A DNA stretch of 64,000 nt from Magnetococcales bacterium (GTDB lineage: Bacteria > Pseudomonadota > Magnetococcia > Magnetococcales > Magnetaquicoccaceae). Below the pieces are notes generated by a model. That model was given only the letters and a program-made list of their open reading frames with translations. It did no database searches and was not told the DNA's origin. The stretch covers positions 94,434 through 158,433 of the forward strand of contig JAANAU010000003.1 in NCBI GenBank assembly GCA_011089965.1, given 5' to 3'. A program made the position numbers and the translations under genes. Of this stretch, positions 52,801 to 61,800 are shown piece by piece; position 1 is the first letter of the stretch; every line of letters starts with the position of its first letter.

Positions 52801-55800
52801 GACCGGTTTGGGCAATCTGACGTTGTCTGCCGTGGCCGAAGACAGTGTGTCTCCCTCTGGTGCAGCACTCAACACTCTGACCGGTCTGAATTTTGCGGAT
52901 GCGGACGGCACCCTGGGAGGGGTGGCTGTAGTGGGTAACAGCGCCAATGCCGCGACCGAAGGGGTGTGGCAGTACAGCAGCAATGGGGGCACCGACTGGT
53001 TTGATATCGGCACCGTGGGTGATGACGCCACCGCTCTGACCCTCTCTGCCTCCACCCTGGTGCGGTTTGTGCCCGTGGCCAACTACAGTGGCACTCCGGG
53101 TGGTCTGACCGTGCGCGCCATCGACAACAGCCATACAGGGGGATTCAGCTCCACTGCCGGTTCCCAAACGCGCGTCACGGTCGATACCAGTACGCGCGGG
53201 GGGGCTGCGGCCATCTCCAACAACACCAATACCATTTCCACCAGCATCACGGCTGCCAACGACGCTCCGACCGGTCTGGGCAATCTGACGTTGGCGGCAG
53301 TGGACGAGAACACCAGCCAGCCATTGGGTGCGGCCATCGGGGCGCTGACCGGGATCAACTTCCAGGATGTGGACAGCGGGGCGAGTTTGCGCGGGGTGGC
53401 GGTGATCGGCAATACCGCCAACAGCGCCACTGAAGGCGTGTGGCAGTACAGTACCGACAACCGGACCAATTGGCATGCCATCGGTGCCGTGGGAGAGGGG
53501 GTGACGGCTTTGGCGCTCTCTTCATCCACCCTGGTCCGTTTCGTGCCGGTGGCCAATTACAACGGCACCCCACCGGTGTTGACCGTGCGTGCCCTGGACA
53601 ACAGTTATTCGGGCAGTTTCACCAGTGCCACGGCCACGGAAAGCCGGGTGACCATCGATACCACCACCCGGGGTGGCACCACGGCCATTGCCGTTTCCAG
53701 CAATACCATCACCACAAGCGTTGAGGCGGTGAATGCGGCCCCGGTCTTGACAGATACGGCTCTGGTGTTGGGCAATGTGACCGAGGATCCGGGAACGCCT
53801 GCTGGTGCCATGGGCACTCTGGTCTCTTCGCTGGTGGTGATCGATACCAATGTGACCGATTCTGACAGCGGAGCGGTGACCGGTATCGCGCTGACCGCAC
53901 ACGATGCCAATCTGACTCTGTACTATTCGATCAACAACGGCACGACCTGGCAGGTGGCATCCAACATCAGCAGCACCAATGCCCTGTTGTTGCGTCCCGA
54001 GGATCGCATGGCCCTGGTTCCGGCCAGCAATTACAATGGCAGCTTGGCCACGGCCATCACCTTCCGCGCCTGGGATCAAACCAGCGGCACAGTAGGCACA
54101 CAGACCGATGTCTCGGTGAATGGGGGCCGGAGCGCCTTTTCCAGCGCAACGGATACGGCCTCACTGACCGTGGTGGCTGTCGAAGATACCCCGACCTTGA
54201 CCGGTTTGGATGCCAACACCTTTACCGAGGCCCAGGTCAACGGCTCTCCCCAACTGATCGATGCCGATGTGGTCCTGAATGCCCCGGACAGCACCCTGGG
54301 TTCGATTACGGTCACCGGCCTGCAACCCGAAGATACGGTTGGGATCCGCAACCAGGGTACGGGTACGGGTCAGATCGGTTTCAACAGTGTAACCGGTGTC
54401 GTCACTTATCAAGGCACGACCATTGGTTCGGTTCCGACCGGTGGGGCGGGCAGCGGCATGAACGGCAACGGTCTGACCATCACCTTGACCGGCAATCCAG
54501 GCTATGTGGCCGTGGACGCCCTGTTGCAGAATCTGACCTTCTCCGATCTTTCCAACAATCCAACCACCACCCGTTCTCTGAATATTGCGGTCAATCTGCC
54601 AGGCAGTGGGGCCACCTTCACCCAGCAAACCGGGGCGAACAATCCCTTGAGCGCTCTGACCGTTGGCTCCTATACGGCACCGGTCTTCGTGGATATCGAC
54701 AACAACGGCACCCTGGATCTGTTCGTGGGCGACAAGACCGGGGCCATTCGTTATTTCGTGAACTCAGGCTCAACCACTGTTCCCAGTTTTGCGGTGGGTG
54801 TCTCCAATCCATTGAATCAAGTCTCGGGTCTGGTCGATTTTGTGGATATTGATAACGATGGTGATCAGGATGCCTTTGTGGCACCCCCCAATACAACCAC
54901 AATGACCTTTTACAGAAATACAGGCACAGCCAGTGCGCCGACCTTTACGCCCGACGCCAATCCTCTGAGTGTGGCACCAGGAGGGGTCTATCTTGCCCCG
55001 ACTTTTGTGGATATCGATCATGACGGGGATTTCGATGCCTTTGTCGGCTCCAGCACTGGTGTCATTTATTATTTTGAGAACACTGGAACCGCCTCCTCTC
55101 CGACCTTTACCTCGCGTACCGGTTCAGCCAATCCGCTCAATGCGGTTTCTACCGGGAATTTGACGTATACCACACCAACTTTTGTGGATGTTGATCTGGA
55201 TGGTGATCAGGATTTCTTTTTTGGGTATTCTTTAGGCTATGTGCATTATTATGAAAATACTGGGAGCGTTTCCGCACCAGTATTCACCAGTCGAACCGGA
55301 GCAGGCAACCCGTTGGGGTCGATCAATTATGGAAGCGCTAATTATTATACTTCTCCAACATTTGCGGACATCAATGGAGACACCAGGCCAGAGGCGGTTG
55401 TCGGATGGAATAGTGGAGCATTGAACTATTACCTGAACACCAGCACCTCTGGCGGTGCGATTTCTGGCAGTGGTGCCATCACCATTACCGTGACTCAAAG
55501 CAACGATGCCCCGGTTTTGACTCCTGCCGCACCGGTTTTGACCACTCTGAACGAGGATCAGACCGGCAATGCCGGGCAATTGGTCAGCTCCTTTTTGACC
55601 GGGGTTGCGGATGCGGATACCGGGGCTGTGGAGGGGATCGCCATTTACAACCTTTCCAGCGGCAATGGCACCTGGCAGTATGACACCGGCAGCGGCTGGA
55701 GCGCCATCGGTACGGTTTCGACAACCCAGGCCCTGTTGCTCCGTTCCACGGATTCGATCCGGTTTGTGCCAGATGGCAACAATGCCACCACGGCCAGTTT

Positions 55801-58800
55801 CGACTACCATGCCTGGGATCGCACCTCGGGCAGCGCCGGTTCCAAGGTGGATGTGACCACGCGCGGGGAGACCAGCGCCTTCAGTTCGGCCAATGACACG
55901 GTCAGCATCACGGTCACGGCGGTCAACGATGCCCCGACTCTGGATGGCTCCAAGGTGGTCAACCTGTCGGCCATCAGTGAAGATGCGCTCAACAACAGCG
56001 GCCAGAGTGTCGCCTCGCTCCTGCAAGGTGCCAGTGGTCATGCCATCAGCGATGTGGATCAGAATGCCCTGACCGGTATGGCGGTGACGGGTTCCACGGT
56101 GATCGGTTCCGGTTATTGGCAATACTCCAGTGACAACGGTTCGACCTGGCATGCCTTGGGCGCGGTAACGGCCAATGCCGCCCGTTTGCTCCAGCCTGCG
56201 GATCTGGTACGGTATCAACCCGATCTGTTTACGGGTGGGACCGCCTCCTTGACCTTCCGGGCATGGGACCAGAGCAGCGGCACGGCGCATGCCACCGCCG
56301 ACACCACCACCAACGGCACCACCACCGCGTTCTCATCCGGCAATGCCGCTACGGTCCAGCTCACGGTGAACGAAGTCAACGATGCACCCGCCTTGGGTGT
56401 GAGTTCCGGCGGCATCACCTACACCGAAGCCGGAGCTGCCAGTGCCATTGACAATGTTCTGACCGTGACCGAAGACAGCGGGACCATTGCCGGAGCCACG
56501 ATTGCCATCAGCAGCGGATTCACCTCTGGCGACAGTTTGAACTTCAGCGATCAGAACGGGATCACCGGCAGTTTCAACAGCAACACCGGTCTGTTGACCT
56601 TGAGCGGATCTGCGACAACGGTTCAGTATCAGACCGCTCTGCGTTCGATCACCTTCTCTTCGACCAACGACGATCCCACCCTGGTCAAAACCACGCGGAC
56701 CCTCACCTGGCAGGTCACGGACAACGAACAAACCCTCAGCTCCACGGCAGATCGTACCCTGACCATCACGCCGACTGCCGATGCCCCGACCATTGCCTCG
56801 GCACCGGCCACCTGGGGTTATACCGAAGATGACGGCGCGCGCGTCGTGGCAGCCAACCTGACTCTGGCCGATGCGGATGATCGCGAACTGGGCAGCGCTA
56901 CCGTGACCCTCGACCCGGCTGCCACCGGTTTTGATGCCAGCCTGGAGTATCTGGCACTGACCAATACCAGTGCCATGACCTTCCTTGGGGGTACGGCACC
57001 GGTTTCGGCCACCAATTTTGGCACCTGGACCACCTGGACCGCCTCAGTTCAAAGTATCAATCTGACTTATACCCGTGCCACCGGCGTGCTGGCCTTGAGC
57101 GGCAACGCCGATCTCTCCACCTATCAGGGGATTGTGCGCATGGTGAACTATGTCAACGGTCAGGATTACCCAACAGCGGGTGATCTGACCGGGGAGAATA
57201 CACGCACCCTCTCCTGGCAGGTGACCGATGCCAACTCCGATGGTGTCGGGGCCACTGCCTCCAGCATGGCCACCACCATCATCACGCTTGTCAATGCCGA
57301 CGAGTTGCCCAGCGTGAGTGGCGTGGGCAATACGAGAAGCTATTCCGAGGGCAGTACGGGTGTGGTTCTGGAGAGTGGCCTGTCCGTGTCCGACCCGGAC
57401 AGCAATAATCTGTTGAGTGCAACCGTCAAGATCACTGCGGGTCTGTCTGCCGGGGACCGGTTGCAGGCCAATACGTTGCCTGCCGGCATCTCCCAGTCAT
57501 TCGATGCCCAGACCGGCATTTTGACCCTGACCGGGAACGCCACCAGCAGTGATTATCAGAGTGCCTTGCGCACCGTGGCCTTCTCCAACACCGGAGATGA
57601 CCCAACCGTGAACAACTCCAGCCGGACCATGATCTGGCAGGTGGTGGACAGCGGGGGGTATACCAGCCGGGCCAATGAGACCACGGTCACCACAGTCAAT
57701 CTGACTGCCCAGGGGGATGCCCCGGTCCTGGCAGATCTGCCGACGAGCAGCGAAGTGACGATGATCGAAAATGGCACTGCGGTCAGTGTGGCGTCTGAGT
57801 TGACCGTCACGGATGCGGATGACACCCGGTTGACCCAGGCCAGTGTGGCGTTGTCCGGTTCTGGTCTGAATGCGGCCAAGGAGTATCTGGCCATGCCGAC
57901 CTTTACGACCACGACCGGCAGTATGGCAGCCAACAGCGACTGGACCGTGGCCAATCTGAACAATACCGGCATTGCCGCAAGCTTCACCGCCTCCACATCC
58001 ACGTTGACTTTGAGTGGTACAGCCTCTCTGGCCGCCTACCAGGAGGTGTTGCGGCAGATTGTATATGGCAATACCGATGATGATCCAACCTCCGGCAGTC
58101 CCACCCGCACCCTCACCTGGACCATCACCGACGCCAACAGCGATGGCGTTGGGGCGCAAACCAATACGACCACAACCAGTTCAATCACCCTGCACCCCGC
58201 ATCCGATGTTCCGACTTTGGCCTCCATGCCGGCCTCGACGACCGGTTACACCGAGGGTGGGAGTTGGGTGCAACTGGCGAGTGGCGTGGTTCTGGCCGAT
58301 CCGGATGATGCCAATCTGGCCTCGGCGCGCGTTTGGATCAGTTCGGGTTTGACCTCCGGAGACATGCTGGCAATTACAGCCAGCGGTATCACGGCCAATT
58401 ACAATGGCACTACCGGTGTATTGACGCTGACCGGCAGTGCCACCAAGGCCGACTATCAGGCTGCCTTGCGTTCGGTGCAATTCTATTCCACGAGTGACGA
58501 TCCCACAGCCACAACTGCCAGCCGTACCATCAGTTGGCAGGTAACGGATGCCAACAGCGACGGAACGGGGGCAGCCAACAGCACGGTCACAGACCAGACA
58601 GTTCTGATCACTGCCAGTGGGGATGCCCCGGTGATCACGCCCGGCACTGCGGCCACCTTCACCGAAGGGAATTCGGCCACCCCGATCAACCCTGCTCTGA
58701 CGGTTTCCGATCCGGATGACACCCACATCACCGGTGGCACCGTGACTCTGGGGAGCACGGTCACCGGGGATGTGTTGGCATTCGCCTCCACCTATACCAG

Positions 58801-61800
58801 CAGCCAGATTACCGGAAGTTATGCCAACGGGGTCTTCACCCTGACCGGCACGGCCACCGTGGCCCAGTATCAAGAGGCACTGCGGGCTGTCACCTTCCGC
58901 AATACCGGCGATGAACCGAACAACAACGGTGCTGCCCAGTCGCGGACCATGACCTGGTCCTTGACGGACGCTGACAGCGATGAGACCAATCCTCAGACCG
59001 GCACCAATACCAGCACGATGAACGTGGTGGCTGTCAACGATGCCCCGGTGGTGACGGCTGGTGCGACCTTGAGCCATACCGAAGGCGGGGTGGCAGCCAT
59101 CCTGGATGACACGGTCACCGTGAGCGATGCCGATGACACCCAGATCAGCGGAGCCACGGTCACCATCAGCTCCGGATACACGACAGGCGATACATTGAGT
59201 TTCACGGCGACTGCGACCATTACCCAGGCGAGTTACACCAATGGGGTCTTGACTCTGACCGGGACCGACACTCTGGCCAATTATCGGGCTGCCTTGCGTT
59301 CCGTGACCTTCCGCAACACCGGGGAGGATCCCACGGCGATTTCATCCAGTCGTGGCATCACCTGGCAGGTGACCGACGCCAACAGCGATCAGATCGGAGC
59401 TGCCAACAGTACGGGAGTGACCAGCACCATCAACGTCACGGCAACAGCCGATGCACCCGTTATAAGCGTCACCAACACCTTGAATTACAACGAGGGGGAG
59501 AACCCCAAGGCGATTTCCGATGCCATGACGTTGAGTGACGGGGATGATATCCAGATGAGTGGTGCCACCATCACCATCAGTTCCGGATTGACCGCCGGGG
59601 ATCGGTTGGCCTGTACCACCACCGGCAACATCAGCAGCAGTTACAATGCCAGCACCGGACGTTTGACCCTGACCGGGACCGATACCCTCAGCAACTATCA
59701 AAGTGTGTTGCGTTCGGTCACCTTTGGCAGCACGGTTGAGGATCCGACTGCTGGAGGTGCGGCAACCAGTCGCACCATCACCTGGGTCGTGACGGATGCC
59801 AACAGCGATGGTTTGGGAATTCAATCCAGCACTTCCCCCACCACGGTTATTAGCGTGGCAGCGGTCAATGATGCCCCGACGGTGACCGCAGGTGCCACTC
59901 TCGCGTATACGGAAAATGATGGTGCCACGGTCATTGACGCCGGGGTGATCGTGGATGATGTGGACAGCACCCGGATTACGGGTGCCACGGTGACGATCTC
60001 CTCTGGCTATACTGTCGGGGATCTGTTGGCATTCACCCCTCAGAACGGCATCACCGGTTCTTTTGATGCCTCGACCCGTCAACTCACCTTGTCCTGTACC
60101 ACCCCCAGCACGCTGGCCGCTTTCCAGGCCGCATTGCGGGAGGTGACATTCCGCAGTGCCAGCGATCATCCCACAACCACCTCGACCACGCGCACCATCA
60201 CCTGGCAGGTGACCGATGAGGCCAGCAGCGGGACGAACGGGAATCAAACCAGCAGCAGTGTCACCAGCACGGTGCGGATCACGGCGGTCAACGATGCTCC
60301 GCTCCTGGAGGATGTTGCTTTGACCATGGGGACGTTGAGCGAAGATGCAACGGCTCCTGTGGGTGCGGTTGGCGTTCTGGTCTCTGCCTTGACCGGTGGG
60401 ATGACCGATCCGGAAGGGAGTGCCACCACAGGGGTGGCCGTGATCAGCATCGGTGAATCCAGTGGCTCCTGGTATTATTCCGTGGATGGTGGAACCAACT
60501 GGAACGCGTTGGAGTCGGTGAGCGAAAGCAATGCCTTGCTGCTCTCTGCCAATGCCAATACCCGTCTTTATTTCCGGCCCAATGCCAACTGGAACGGCAC
60601 CGACTCCTCTGGCCTGGAGCTGCGCGCCTGGGATGGGAGTGCCGGGAGTGCCGGCAACAAGGTGGATGTCTCGACCAATGGCGGAGATACACCGTACAGC
60701 TCCAGCACAGATGCCGTGGCAGTCACGGTGACCCCGGTGAATGATGCCCCGGTCAACGCTCTGGATTCTGCGACCATCACCGTGGATGAAGATGGCCGTT
60801 GCACCTTCAATGCGGCCAATACCTCCCGGATTGCGGTGAATGATGAAATCGATACCAATCAATCCAGTGCCACGGATCTCTTGTCCACAACCCTGCAGGT
60901 GTTGCATGGCACCCTGACTGTGACCTCTGGTTCCGGGGCCACGGTGACGGGAGATGGTTCGGCTGGGGTGACCCTCTCTGGCACGGCGGCCCAGATCAAT
61001 GCCGCTCTGGACGGATTGGTCTATGCCCCGATTGCCCAATACAATGGTTCAGATACCTTGACCATCTCGACCAGTGATCAGGGTAATACAGGCAGTGGCG
61101 GGATATTGTCGGATCAGGATACGATGACCATCACGGTGAATGCCATCAATGATGCCCCGGTGTTGACCATCCAGGATGAGTCGATAGAGACCAATGAGGA
61201 TGTCAACTATACCTTTTCTGCACTCAACAGCGCATTGATCTCGGTCAGTGATCCGAACGATAACGCCCAGGTCGGGGCCACCGACTCTCTGACGGTGGAA
61301 TTGGCCGTGCAGCAGGGGAGTTTGTTGGTTAATCCGGGATCCGGTGCGACAGTCACCGGGGATGCCACGGCCAGCGTCACCATTGCCGGAACACAGGCCC
61401 AGCTGAATCTGGCGCTGGGCGGATTGGTCTACCGGCCCGCCACTCACGAGCATGGGTCAGACACCTTGACCATTGCAGCCAGTGACCTTGGAAACAGCGG
61501 TTCCGGCGGCACGTTGAGCCACAGTGGTACGATCAATATCACCATTGCGGCGCGTAATGATGCTCCGGTCAACAGCTTGGGTAGCACGACATTCACCCTG
61601 GAAGAGGATGGCAGTCAAACCTTTGATGCGGCCCATCAGGCGCTCTTGACCGTCAGCGATGCCTCTGACACTGGCCGGGGTGGTACGGATGCGTTGATAA
61701 CCGAGCTTTCCGCCAGTTGGGGTACACTGCGTGTGGCAGAGGATTCGGGAGCCACCATCACCGGGGATGGCAGCAAGAGTGTAACCATTGCCGGAACGGC

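Noticed and set aside
59342..61039. 565-codon minus-strand frame, and others antisense to the giant gene
   Set aside because: Shadows of GC-rich repetitive coding DNA with no domain signature or ribosome site.
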